Origin: Patulibacter minatonensis DSM 18081
GTDB lineage: Bacteria; Actinomycetota; Thermoleophilia; Solirubrobacterales; Solirubrobacteraceae
Assembly (NCBI RefSeq): GCF_000519325.1
Contig: NZ_KI912613.1
Location: 2,269,261-2,333,260, forward strand
DNA length: 64,000 bases
Reading direction: 5' to 3'
Position numbers and translations under genes: made by a program. Shown here one piece after another: positions 1 to 9,104 of this stretch (position 1 is its first letter; each line of letters starts with the position of its first letter). The notes under the pieces were generated by a model. It ran no database searches. It was not told where the DNA came from and was given only the letters and a program-made list of their open reading frames with translations.

Positions 1-247
1 CGGGCCGCCGGTCGGCGTGGTCGGCGAGCTGCGGCAGGTGGCCGACGGACCCGTGGGCGTCGACGGTGCCGTCGTCGGGCGCCTCGAGCCCGGCGAGGAC
101 GCGCAGCAGCGTCGTCTTGCCGGAGCCGTTGGGCCCGATCAGGCCGGTGCGGGAGGTGGTGTGGACGCGGACGTCGACGCCGGACAGCACGGTGCGGGGA
201 CCGTGGTGGCGGGTGACGGCGCGGGCGTCGAGCAGGATCGACGGCAT
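1..247 (-). CDS. ABC-F family ATP-binding protein (N-terminal part)
   Basis: The gene runs off the left edge, so only the first ~82 residues are visible. They begin MPSILLDARAVTRHHGPR and contain a Walker A motif, GPNGSGKTT, near residue 39, followed by LLRVLAGLEAPDDGTV. The short N-terminus leading straight into the nucleotide-binding domain, with no membrane segment, is typical of ABC-F proteins, which act on the ribosome (translation factors or antibiotic-protection factors). A short leader ORF and a hairpin lie upstream, an arrangement known for ABC-F resistance genes. The second ATPase domain cannot be checked, so an ordinary transporter ATPase is not fully excluded. Confidence 0.8.
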   Translation of the reverse strand, partial: MPSILLDARAVTRHHGPRTVLSGVDVRVHTTSRTGLIGPNGSGKTTLLRVLAGLEAPDDGTVDAHGSVGHLPQLADHADRRP

Positions 248-383
248 GGGGACTCCTCGGGGTGTCCGGCGGGACGTCGTCCTGCTGACGAGGACGCGAC
301 CCGGCGGGCGGGCGGACGGCGTGCGGGACCGCGGCGAGCACCCGGGAACGGATTCCGGGCGGTCGGTCGTGGCGGCGGTCGAG

Positions 384-419
384 CTAGGCGGTGCGCATAG
401 GGAGGTCCCGAGGACCTCC
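384..419 (-). promoter_or_regulatory. Possible leader peptide MRTA and RBS-containing hairpin upstream of the ABC-F gene
   Basis: On the minus strand a four-codon ORF (ATG CGC ACC GCC TAG, 398 down to 384) sits ~140 bases before the ABC-F start. Directly upstream of it is a perfect 8-bp inverted repeat, GGAGGTCC-TCG-GGACCTCC (419-401), whose first arm contains a Shine-Dalgarno-like GGAGG. This resembles the leader-peptide attenuators that control some ABC-F genes. The motif is visible; regulation is inferred. Confidence 0.35.
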
Positions 420-448
420 GGGGAGGGTAGACCGACGCGCGCGGGACG

Positions 449-925
449 TCAACGGCGCGCCGCGACGTCCGCCGCGAGCAGCCCGGGGATCACGCGCTCG
501 CGGTGGTCGAAGATGCGGTCGACGTCGCGGAGCACGAACAGCCGCCGCGCGAGGGCGCCCGCCGGCCCCAGGCCGACGCCGTGGTGGACGAGGTCGGTCA
601 TCGTCGTGCCGCCGTCGCCCGTCGGCGCGAACCGGTGCTCGTGGTGCCAGAGCCCGAACGGCCCGATCAGCTGGACGTCGACGAAGCGGTGCGGCGGGTC
701 CCAGACCTGGATCACGCTCGTCCAGCGCAGCGGCACGCCGTGGAGGCGCAGCGCGTACTGGATCACCGTGCCGGTCGCCATCTCCACCGGCATCGGCGTG
801 ATCGTGCGGAAGCGCAGGAGCGGCGGGGTGATCGCGTCGAGGTTCGCCGCGTCCGCGAAGAACGGGAAGACCTGCTCCGGGGTCCCGTCGAGGCGCTGGG
901 TGCGATGGAGGACGTCGACGCGCAT
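449..925 (-). CDS. SRPBCC-family (START/Bet v 1-like) protein
   Basis: A 158-residue protein starting MRVDVLHRTQRLDGTPEQVF. The N-terminal pattern of a strand, then a helix with PEQVFPFFADAANLDAITPP, then LRFRTITPMPVEMATGTVIQYALRLHGVPLRWTS matches SRPBCC proteins, which form a hydrophobic ligand pocket and include polyketide cyclase-like and coenzyme Q-binding types. The ending LFVLRDVDRIFDHRERVIPGLL is typical of the actinobacterial 'cyclase' subgroup. No signal peptide or membrane segment is seen, so it is probably cytoplasmic. It is divergent from the adenosylhomocysteinase-like gene at 1037. The ATG at 925 was chosen because the domain begins there; upstream in-frame sequence has no family resemblance. 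The ligand is unknown. Confidence 0.85.
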   Translation of the reverse strand: MRVDVLHRTQRLDGTPEQVFPFFADAANLDAITPPLLRFRTITPMPVEMATGTVIQYALRLHGVPLRWTSVIQVWDPPHRFVDVQLIGPFGLWHHEHRFAPTGDGGTTMTDLVHHGVGLGPAGALARRLFVLRDVDRIFDHRERVIPGLLAADVAARR

Positions 926-1036
926 CGGGTGGGGGTACGACGTTCCCGGGCCGACCGGACGCCGCGACCGCCGCCCGGCGGCCCGTCCCCCGTCCGTCGC
1001 GCCCCGCGCCCTCGCGGCACGACTAGCATCGCCCCG

Positions 1037-2344
1037 ATGCCCCCGGCCGCCAGGACCTCCTCCCGCCGCCGTCCGCCGCACGACGTGGCCGACCTCTCGC
1101 TCGCGACGGCCGGCGAGGCGCGGATCGACTGGGCCGACGCCCAGATGCCGGTCCTGGCGCAGGTCCGCTCGCGGTTCGGGGCCGAGCGCCCCCTCGACGG
1201 CCTCCGCGTCGCCGCCTGCCTCCACGTGACGGCGGAGACCGGGAACCTCGTCCGCACGCTCCGGGCCGGCGGGGCGGACGTGTGGCTCGCGGCCGCGAAC
1301 CCGCTCTCGACGCAGGACGAGGTCGCGGCCGCGCTGGTCCTCGCCGACGGCGTCGCCGTCCACGCCCGCCGGAGGATCGACCGCGCGACCTACGCGCGGC
1401 ACCAGGAGACCGTCGCGGCCTGCGGCGGCCCCGGACCGCACCTGACGATGGACGACGGCGGCGACCTCCTCGCGCTCCTGCACGAGCCGGCGGCGGACGG
1501 CGCCCCGACCCGCGCATCGGCCGACCTCATCGGCGGCACCGAGGAGACGACCGCCGGGGCGATCCGGCTGCGCGCCATGGCCCGCCGCGGGGAGCTCCCC
1601 GTCCCGGTCCTCGCGGTCCACGAGGCCGACACCCACCGCGTGGTGGAGAACCGCCACGGCACCGGCCAGTCCGCGCTCGACGGGATCCTCCGCGCGACGA
1701 ACGTGCTGCTCGCCGGCCGGACGCTCGTCGTCATGGGCTACGGCTCGTGCGGCCGCGGCGTCGCCGCCCGGGCGCGCGGCATGGGCGCCGCCGTGACGGT
1801 CTGCGAAGTGGATCCGATCAAGGCGCTGGAGGCGAAGCTCGAGGGCTTCGACGTCGCGCCCTCGCTCGTCGCGGCGGAGCGCGGCGACATCTTCGTGACC
1901 GTCACCGGCAACCGCGACGTCCTGACCCGCGAGCACTTCGAGCGGATGCGCGACGGGACGATCCTCGCCAACGCCGGGCACTTCGACGTCGAGATCTCGC
2001 TCGGCGACCTGGCCGCCGCGGCCGACGGGCCCCCGGTCGAGGTCCGTCCCCTGGTCGAGCGCTACGTCGTCGGCGGCCGGCGCCTGCACCTGCTGGCCGG
2101 CGGACGCGTCGTCAACCTGGCGGCCGCCGAGGGCTACCCGGCGTCGGTCATGGACCTCTCGTTCACGAACCAGGCGCTCGCGGTCGAGGCGCTCGTCCGC
2201 CAGCCGGGCAGGTTCGCGCCCGGCGTCCACCGCGTGCCGCAGGAGATGGACGCCGAGATGGCGCTCCTGAAGCTCGAGAGCCTCGGCCTGGGCATCGACG
2301 TCCTCAGCGACGCGCAGTCCGCCTACGGCCGCTCCTGGGGCTGA
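1037..2344 (+). CDS. Adenosylhomocysteinase-like protein with altered active site (short archaeal-type form)
   Basis: This 435-residue protein aligns by eye along its length with S-adenosyl-L-homocysteine hydrolase, which cleaves SAH to adenosine and homocysteine using bound NAD. It has no large insert and no C-terminal KPDHYRY tail, as in the shorter archaeal/Thermotoga forms. Conserved features: H63 (ACLHVT), D139-D140 (MDDGGD), E169-E170 (GTEETTAG), the NAD loop GYGSCGRG (234-241) and the His of NAGHF. The catalytic Lys and Asp of the usual VTKSKFDN block are replaced by His200 and Glu204 (HEADTHRVVENRHGTGQS). A canonical copy lies at 6123. It may be a specialised hydrolase, possibly for another adenosine/inosine thioether, or an inactive NAD-binding relative. 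Confidence 0.85.
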   Translation: MPPAARTSSRRRPPHDVADLSLATAGEARIDWADAQMPVLAQVRSRFGAERPLDGLRVAACLHVTAETGNLVRTLRAGGADVWLAAANPLSTQDEVAAALVLADGVAVHARRRIDRATYARHQETVAACGGPGPHLTMDDGGDLLALLHEPAADGAPTRASADLIGGTEETTAGAIRLRAMARRGELPVPVLAVHEADTHRVVENRHGTGQSALDGILRATNVLLAGRTLVVMGYGSCGRGVAARARGMGAAVTVCEVDPIKALEAKLEGFDVAPSLVAAERGDIFVTVTGNRDVLTREHFERMRDGTILANAGHFDVEISLGDLAAAADGPPVEVRPLVERYVVGGRRLHLLAGGRVVNLAAAEGYPASVMDLSFTNQALAVEALVRQPGRFAPGVHRVPQEMDAEMALLKLESLGLGIDVLSDAQSAYGRSWG

Positions 2345-2410
2345 GGCCGCGGCGGCGGCAGCGCCGCGCGCCGCGACCGCAGCGCCGGCCGGGATCCGTC
2401 GTTCCGCGGG

Positions 2411-3907
2411 TCAGTAGTCCGTGCCGACCGCGACCGGCTTCGAGCGGCTGAGCACGTTGCCCGCGGCGTCGAGCGCCTCGACCGCGACGATCTTGTCGCC
2501 GCCACCCGGACCGCCGTACCGCAGGAGCGTCTCGAAACCGGCGCGCGGCACGGTCTGGCGCGGGACGAGCGAGGTCGCCGACGCCCCGCCGACCGCGCGC
2601 CACGCGGCCACGGTGGTCGCGCCGTTCCACGAGACCCGGACGGCGACGCTCCTGCTGCTGCGCCGCGCGACGGCCTTCGGGGCGCTCAGCGGCTGCGAGG
2701 TCCAGTCGGCGCGGTACGCCCGGTACGACTCTGTCCGCGTCGACGCGTACTTCGCCTCGAAGAGCTGCTGGCCGGTGGGGGAGAACTCGGACACGTTGTC
2801 CCCGGTGCCGCCCCAGCCGACGAACCAGTTGCCGTTCGGGAGCGCCTGCAGGTTGCCCTGCGTGTTGTTGATCTTCGTCACCGGGTTGACGAACTGGCGC
2901 GCGACGGTCGCGGTCCGCTTCGCGTCGTCGAGCTTCAGCACGAGGCCCTTGGAGCGCTTGCCCTTGTCGTTGAGCACCGAGCTGACGTTGTCGAACAGCG
3001 AGATCGTGCCGTCGGGCTGCCGGTGGGCGTCGTGCTGCCAGTGGAACGCGGCCCCGGGGCCCATCTTGTAGCTCGAGTCCTTGCCGCCGAGCTTCCAGAC
3101 GATCTTCTTCGTCTTCTTGTCGATCTTGTAGATCGTGTGCGTGTGCCGGGCGGACACCAGCACGTTCCCGTCGCTGTCGAGGTTCACCGAGTTGGCGTGG
3201 ATGAAGTCATAGGCGACCTCCGGCCGCGCGGGGAGCGGCAGGTAGGACTCCTTCGGCGACACGGCGTCGGTCGACACCCAGTCCCAGACGACCTTGTTCG
3301 TCTTCAGGTCGACCTCCTGGATGGTGTTCCGCATCACCAGGTCGTTCTTCTTGCCGCCCTTGACGGCGGTCGTGCTCTGGCGGACCGGCTTGTACGAGAT
3401 CAGGAGCGCGGTGCCCTGCGGCGTGAGCGTGAACTCGTGGAAGTCCGCCTGCCGCTTCCCGTCCGGGCTGACGGTGGCCAGCACCCGGAAGTTCTGGTCC
3501 AGCACCTTGAACGCGCCGAACCCGTAGCCGCGGAGCGCGCCGCCCTCCCAGTACGTGATGACCGGCTTGCCGTCCAGCAGCTGCGGCTTGAGGTCGAGGA
3601 TCGAGTTGCCCTTGCCGGCCGGCTGGAACCACACCGGCGAGCCCGAGTTGTCGAAGACCATGGCGCCGGAGTCGATCCCCCCGCCCTTGGGCGTCGTGAA
3701 GACGTAGCCGGGCGCCGTGTTCGTCGCCGGCGTGGTGACCCGCACGGTGGTCGGCTTGAGGTCCGGCCGGCTCGGGTAGATCGTGGTGGCGTCCGCGACC
3801 GGGGCGAGGGCGGCGAGTCCGGCCAGCGCGGTCGTGACGGCGGCCGCCCGGCGGCCCGGCCTCCGGCTCGACGGACGGTGGGGCGGGACGGCTGATGGCG
3901 CGGGCAT
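2411..3907 (-). CDS. Exported arylsulfotransferase (ASST)-like protein
   Basis: A 498-residue protein with an arginine-rich N-terminus and a hydrophobic stretch AAAVTTALAGLAALAPVADA (residues ~21-40), consistent with a signal peptide. The rest repeats beta-propeller-like strands (GNVLVSARHTHTIYKIDKKT, KIVWKLGGKDSSY, FHWQHDAHRQPDGTISLFDN) characteristic of arylsulfotransferase-type proteins, which transfer sulfate between phenolic esters and phenols without PAPS. The HWQHDA and FIHANSVN blocks carry conserved histidines. The C-terminal ~85 residues look like an extra beta domain. Many actinobacterial members have no tested activity, so the substrate is open. The gene is convergent with the adenosylhomocysteinase-like gene. 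No gene is supported in the ~260 bases upstream. Confidence 0.8.
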   Translation of the reverse strand: MPAPSAVPPHRPSSRRPGRRAAAVTTALAGLAALAPVADATTIYPSRPDLKPTTVRVTTPATNTAPGYVFTTPKGGGIDSGAMVFDNSGSPVWFQPAGKGNSILDLKPQLLDGKPVITYWEGGALRGYGFGAFKVLDQNFRVLATVSPDGKRQADFHEFTLTPQGTALLISYKPVRQSTTAVKGGKKNDLVMRNTIQEVDLKTNKVVWDWVSTDAVSPKESYLPLPARPEVAYDFIHANSVNLDSDGNVLVSARHTHTIYKIDKKTKKIVWKLGGKDSSYKMGPGAAFHWQHDAHRQPDGTISLFDNVSSVLNDKGKRSKGLVLKLDDAKRTATVARQFVNPVTKINNTQGNLQALPNGNWFVGWGGTGDNVSEFSPTGQQLFEAKYASTRTESYRAYRADWTSQPLSAPKAVARRSSRSVAVRVSWNGATTVAAWRAVGGASATSLVPRQTVPRAGFETLLRYGGPGGGDKIVAVEALDAAGNVLSRSKPVAVGTDY

Positions 3908-4165
3908 GGTGCTCCTGAGCGGGGGGAACGCCGACGTCGCGCCTGGTGCGCGCCGCGGGACCGCCGTACTCCGGGGAGGGCGGACGGTGCGGGCGATCCT
4001 CCCACGCGGTTCACGCTTTCGCGCCGATTCTTCGTTTCGGCGCCGCGCCGGCGCGGCCGGTCCGGATCCCCCGACCGTCGGCGTCGCGACGGTCCGGGCC
4101 CGGCTCGGTCCCCGGCTCTGTGTCTCAGGATGGGTTGGCCGGTGAGGTTGCCGGTGAGAGGCCGT

Positions 4166-4849
4166 TCAGCCGAGGTCGACCGCCTCGATCAGCCCCGGGG
4201 GGTCGGTCCGCGACGGGCCGGTCGGGAACGCGAGCCGCACGAGGCGCTGCCCGTCGACCGCGACGTGGGCGATCACGGGCGGGACGACCGTCGCCGACAG
4301 CTCGTCGAGCGCCTGCGCGACGGCGACGAGGCTCGGGCGCACCCGGATCCGCCACGCGTCGACCTTGCCGGCGGGCACCGCGACCTTCTCGCGCTTCTCG
4401 ACCCGGACGTCCAGCGGCCAGTACACGACCGCCGTGAGCCACACCGGCGGCACGAAGCGGGCCTTCTCGGCCAGCGGCAGCACCCGGAACGCGAGCGCCA
4501 GGGCGGGGGCGGGGACCATCTCGCGCGGGTAGGCCGAGATGTCACCGCCCATCTGCGGGACCTGGACGTCGCGGAACGCCGCCGACTCGGCGAACACCTC
4601 GCGGTCCTTGTCGGTCAGCTCGATCGACTGCGACTGGGCCAGGAGCGCGCCCGAGCGCCGCCGGAACCGGGTCTCGACGGTGCCCGCGAGCCGCCCGAAC
4701 GCCTCCCCGCGGATCTCCTGGACGAGCTCCCGGTCGCCGTCGGGGCGGAGCGTCAGCGTGCCGGTGCCGACCTCCTCCCCGTCCACGAGCCCGCGGAACG
4801 TCGTCGTCTCGGGGCCCTCGAGCTCGGGATCCGGCAGCGCGTCTTCCAT
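4166..4849 (-). CDS. Conserved hypothetical protein
   Basis: A 227-residue protein beginning MEDALPDPELEGPETTTFRG. It has alternating beta-strand patterns (GLVDGEEVGTGTLTLRPDGD, VETRFRRRSGALLAQ, VEKREKVAVPAGKVDAWRIR) resembling the DUF3108-like group, in which lipocalin-like barrels are measured by a 'precision' strand pair, but I cannot confirm the family. There is no signal peptide with the chosen start; upstream in-frame sequence is arginine/proline-rich and looks non-coding, which favours the ATG at 4849. It is divergent from the lipoprotein gene at 5029. Function unknown. Confidence 0.7.
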   Translation of the reverse strand: MEDALPDPELEGPETTTFRGLVDGEEVGTGTLTLRPDGDRELVQEIRGEAFGRLAGTVETRFRRRSGALLAQSQSIELTDKDREVFAESAAFRDVQVPQMGGDISAYPREMVPAPALALAFRVLPLAEKARFVPPVWLTAVVYWPLDVRVEKREKVAVPAGKVDAWRIRVRPSLVAVAQALDELSATVVPPVIAHVAVDGQRLVRLAFPTGPSRTDPPGLIEAVDLG

Positions 4850-5028
4850 GGGCGGGCACGATGGCAGGTGCGGCGGACCGGGTCGGTGCCCGCCCGGCCA
4901 CGACGGCGCGCCGCGGCGGGCCGTCCACCGCGCACCCCGGCGCCCGGCGGCCGGGCGGTCCGTGCGCCCACGCACGGTGGGCCGATAGGCGGTTGAGGCG
5001 CCACGTCGAGACGGTGTACGTTCGCCCG

Positions 5029-5658
5029 ATGTCGACGCACCCCCGATCACGTCCCCGCCGATCCTCGGCCCTCGTCGCCGTCCTCGGCGCTCTCGCGCTC
5101 GGGGCCGCCGGATGCGGGTCCGACGACGCGACGACGACCACCGACGACTCCGCGGCCCGGACGACCACCGCCACGACGACCGCGGCGAGCCCGACCACCG
5201 CGACGACGGCCGCGACCGCGACGACCACCGCGGTGGCGCCGACGACCACGACCGCGGCCACGTCCGCGTCGACCACGACGCCCGCCGCGGCGGGCGGACT
5301 CCCGGAAGGCGATCCCGCCGCCGAGAAGATCGACCCGTGCTCCCTGCTGACGGACGCGGACGTGGTCGGCGCCGGTGGCAAGGCCGGGGTCCACCGCCCG
5401 GACGAGAACGACGTCGGGAAGGGCTGCGACCACGGCGTCCTGACCATCTACGTCGGCGAGCTTCACCCGAACTTCACCGCCTTCGGGGGCGAGAAGGTCC
5501 CCGGCGTCGGCGACGAGGCGTACTACCGCAAGCAGTGGCACGACCTGCGGACCCGGGTCGGCGGCGTCCGGGTCGACGTCCAGTGCCGGCTGTGCAGCGG
5601 CAGCGAGCTGCCGACGCTGAAGAAGCTGGCGGGCAGGGCCGTCTCCCGCCTGCCGTAG
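5029..5658 (+). CDS. Lipoprotein with Thr/Ala-rich linker (DUF3558-like)
   Basis: A 209-residue protein. Residues 1-29 form a lipoprotein signal: basic start, hydrophobic ALVAVLGALALGAAG, then Cys29 in the lipobox. A long low-complexity linker of Thr and Ala (residues ~35-87, many TTT and TTA units) follows, then a folded domain starting PCSLLTDADVVGAGG, resembling the DUF3558 group of mycobacterial-type surface lipoproteins, with paired cysteines (DPCSLL, KGCDHG, VQCRLCSG). It is probably anchored to the outer face of the membrane. The gene ends ~30 bases before the MerR operator and is probably a separate transcript. Function unknown. Confidence 0.75.
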   Translation: MSTHPRSRPRRSSALVAVLGALALGAAGCGSDDATTTTDDSAARTTTATTTAASPTTATTAATATTTAVAPTTTTAATSASTTTPAAAGGLPEGDPAAEKIDPCSLLTDADVVGAGGKAGVHRPDENDVGKGCDHGVLTIYVGELHPNFTAFGGEKVPGVGDEAYYRKQWHDLRTRVGGVRVDVQCRLCSGSELPTLKKLAGRAVSRLP

Positions 5659-5689
5659 GGGCTGCCGCGGCCGGGGCGGCGCCACCCGT

Positions 5690-5721
5690 CGTAACCTTGA
5701 CACGATCGTGGTAAGGTTACG
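5690..5721 (+). promoter_or_regulatory. Palindromic operator upstream of merR-ahcY
   Basis: Perfect 9-bp arms CGTAACCTT (5690-5698) and AAGGTTACG (5713-5721) are separated by 14 bases, and a TTGACA -35 box (5697-5702) is embedded in the left arm. MerR-type regulators bind such long palindromes between promoter elements. The start codon of the MerR gene is only 9 bases downstream, so autoregulation of the merR-ahcY operon is the simple reading. No clear -10 box is visible. Confidence 0.65.
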
Positions 5722-5730
5722 AAGTCCCGC

Positions 5731-6122
5731 ATGGACGCACTGACGATCAACGAAGCGGCGGAGACCACGGGTTGGAGCCCGCGGATGCTCCGCTACATCG
5801 AACGCATGGGGCTCGTCGAGCCCGAGCGGTCGACGGGCGGCTATCGCCTGTACGGCCCGGGTGAGCTCCAGCGCCTGCGCACGTTGCGCGGGCTGCTGGA
5901 CGAGCACGGGCTGGCTCTCGGAGAAGTCGGGTTCGCCCGCCGGATGCAGCACGACGACGCGCTGCGGACGACGGTCGAGGACTGGCTCGAGGCCGAGCCG
6001 TCGCGTCCCGCCCACGTGCCCGCCGACGACTGGCTCACGTGGGAGCAGGACAAGCACGAGCGACTGGTGGCAGAGGCCGCACGTCGCGCCGACACCACCG
6101 CCAGCAACCTCACGGAGACCCT

Positions 6123-6126
<4 letters not shown>
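5731..6126 (+). CDS. MerR family transcriptional regulator
   Basis: A 131-residue protein with the N-terminal MerR winged helix: [28 protein letters not shown] (residues 4-31), then the wing [14 protein letters not shown]. The C-terminal half is short and charged, without an obvious cysteine metal site (no conserved Cys), so it is not a metal sensor of the CueR/ZntR type. Its stop codon overlaps the start of ahcY (ATGA at 6123-6126), so the two are translationally coupled. A palindromic operator precedes it. A regulator fused into the ahcY transcript suggests control of the SAM/SAH cycle; the ligand is unknown. Confidence 0.9.
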
Positions 6127-7583
<1,457 letters not shown>

Positions 7584-7763
7584 TCTGACTCGGTCTCGCC
7601 GCCCCTGAGGGTGTCGCCGGATCCTCGGCAGCACGTGCGTACAGCTCTCGGATTCCGCTCCTACTCAGGGACGGCGATACCTTCGCCAGCTCAGCACCGG
7701 TTCCCGCGCTCACCCTGAGCGCGGGGACCTTCCCGAGTCATCTCGGAACCCACGATTCAGCAC

Positions 7764-7793
7764 ACGACGGGCGGCCCACGGGCCGCCCGTCGT
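7764..7793 (+). terminator. Strong hairpin downstream of ahcY
   Basis: A perfect 14-bp inverted repeat, ACGACGGGCGGCCC-AC-GGGCCGCCCGTCGT, lies ~180 bases after the ahcY stop. The T-tract is poor (CGTTCC), as is common in high-GC actinobacteria. The 180 bases between contain a smaller hairpin (CGCGCT...AGCGCG near 7708-7722) and no supported gene. Confidence 0.75.
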
Positions 7794-7832
7794 CGTTCCG
7801 CGGTGGCGTGGACGCGGGCAGGCCGGCGGGGG

Positions 7833-7939
7833 TCGATGCGCCGATGGCTCGCGATACGGGCCAATGACGCATCGGTCGACCGTGAGACCTGGACCGATGC
7901 GCCGGTGGCCCGTCATGCGGGCCGATGACGCATCGGTCG
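7833..7939. repeat. Paired ~46-bp direct repeat, each copy hairpin-forming
   Basis: Two tandem copies with a period of 61 bases: 7833-7878 and 7894-7939. They share CGATGCGCCG and ATGACGCATCGGTCG and differ at about eight positions. Copy 2 is a near-perfect nested hairpin: outer arms CCGATGCG / CGCATCGG, inner arms GGCCCG / CGGGCC around TCATG. It lies between the ahcY terminator and the PadR operator. No coding signal is seen. Confidence 0.6.
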
Positions 7940-7978
7940 CCCCGGTTCGCCCCGCGCCGCCGGCCCCTCGCGAGCATC

Positions 7979-8023
7979 GCGATATATCGCGCTATTGACG
8001 TTCGAAGCAAAGCGATATATCGT
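7979..8023 (+). promoter_or_regulatory. Twin PadR-type operator and promoter
   Basis: The palindrome GCGATATATCGC (7979-7990) recurs almost exactly at 8012-8023 (GCGATATATCGT), centre to centre 33 bases, i.e. about three helical turns. A -35-like TTGACG lies at 7995-8000 and the second palindrome covers the -10 region (TATCGT at 8018-8023, 17-base spacing). An AT-rich palindrome in such a GC-rich setting just before a PadR gene strongly suggests autorepression. Confidence 0.75.
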
Positions 8024-8054
8024 GATGGAACACCAACCACGAAGGAGCGTCCTC

Positions 8055-9044
8055 ATGGACAGCAAGCGATGCACCACCAGCAGCACCCCGTCCGACGAGA
8101 CCCGCGCGGACGATCGTCCGCGGCGTCGCCACGGACGGCATGGCGGACCGCGGCACCGCCGGTGCGCACCGCCCGACGGCTTCGGCGGGCCCGGGGGGGT
8201 CGGGCCCGAGGGCTTCGGACCTGGGGATCCCGGTCCCGGCGGGTTCGGCTTCGACGGCTTCGACCGCGCGGGCGGCGACGCCCCCGGGCGCGGCCACGGG
8301 CCCTGGGCCCGGTACGACGACGGCCCCGGGGGCCCGGGCTTCGGTCCGGGTCGCGGTCGCGGGCCGGGCGGTCCGGGTCGCGGTCGCGGTCGCGGGCCGG
8401 GCGGCCGTGGCCCCGGCGGGCCCGGGGGCGGCCGCGGGGGCGACCCCGAGCTCCCCGGGTTCCTCCCGCCCGGCGCCCGCGTCGGCCGCGGTGACATCCG
8501 GGCCGGCATCCTCGTGCTCCTGCTCGAGGGGCCGATGCACGGGTACCAGCTCATCCACGAGCTCCGCGAGCGCAGCGGCGGCGTCTGGCGCCCGAGCCCC
8601 GGCTCGGTCTACCCGACGCTCAAGCGGCTCTCGGCCGAGGGGCTCGTGACGAGCGAGGAGGGGGAGGGGCGCGGTCACCGCCGGGCGTTCTCCCTGTCCG
8701 CCACGGGCGAGGAGGAGGCCACGCGCCTGGCCGCCGAGTCCACGCCGTGGGAGGCCCTGGTCGACGACGACGACCGCGGCGCCCTCGAGCTCCGCGACCT
8801 CGTCGTCAGCGTCGTCGACGCGGCGCGGCAGGTCGTCCGCGTCGCCGAGCCCGAGCAGGCGGCCGCCGCGAAGGACGTCCTCGTCGAGGCCCGCCGGAAG
8901 CTCTACGGCATCCTCGCCGCGGAGCCCACGGCGACGGCCGACGCCGCGGCCGCATCGCCGACCGACCCCGCGGGCCCGACCGGTCCCGACGTGTCGGCCG
9001 GTGGCGCGCCGGCCACGGACGATCCCGAGGCCGACCCGGCCTGA
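8055..9044 (+). CDS. PadR family regulator with Gly/Pro/Arg-rich N-terminal extension
   Basis: A 329-residue protein, about twice the usual PadR length. Residues ~35-140 are low-complexity, dominated by Gly, Pro and Arg (GFGGPGG, GRGRGPGG repeats). The PadR winged helix follows (~147-220): RAGILVLLLEGPMHGYQLIHEL, then GSVYPTLKRLSAEGLV and the wing EGRGHRRAFSLSATG. The C-terminal helical dimerisation part runs to ~290 and ends in another Ala/Pro-rich tail. The start ATG at 8055 has a good RBS (GAAGGAG, 8041-8047). PadR proteins repress transcription, often of efflux pumps, and release DNA on ligand binding; no pump is adjacent, and its own twin operator implies self-control. Confidence 0.9.
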   Translation: MDSKRCTTSSTPSDETRADDRPRRRHGRHGGPRHRRCAPPDGFGGPGGVGPEGFGPGDPGPGGFGFDGFDRAGGDAPGRGHGPWARYDDGPGGPGFGPGRGRGPGGPGRGRGRGPGGRGPGGPGGGRGGDPELPGFLPPGARVGRGDIRAGILVLLLEGPMHGYQLIHELRERSGGVWRPSPGSVYPTLKRLSAEGLVTSEEGEGRGHRRAFSLSATGEEEATRLAAESTPWEALVDDDDRGALELRDLVVSVVDAARQVVRVAEPEQAAAAKDVLVEARRKLYGILAAEPTATADAAAASPTDPAGPTGPDVSAGGAPATDDPEADPA

Positions 9045-9104
9045 GCGGTCGGCCGCACGCCGGGTCGCGGCGCCCGCCGCGACCCGGTCGTGCACCCTGT
9101 CGGC

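Noticed and set aside
449-2230. Long minus-strand frame covering the adenosylhomocysteinase-like gene
   Set aside because: The plus-strand frame has clear family motifs; the minus frame is Arg/Gly/Val-rich antisense of GC-rich codons except for its final 158 codons, which are the SRPBCC gene.
7584-7763. Possible riboswitch downstream of ahcY
   Set aside because: SAH riboswitches are found upstream of genes; the hairpins here are downstream and fit termination. No SAH motif seen upstream of the merR-ahcY operon.
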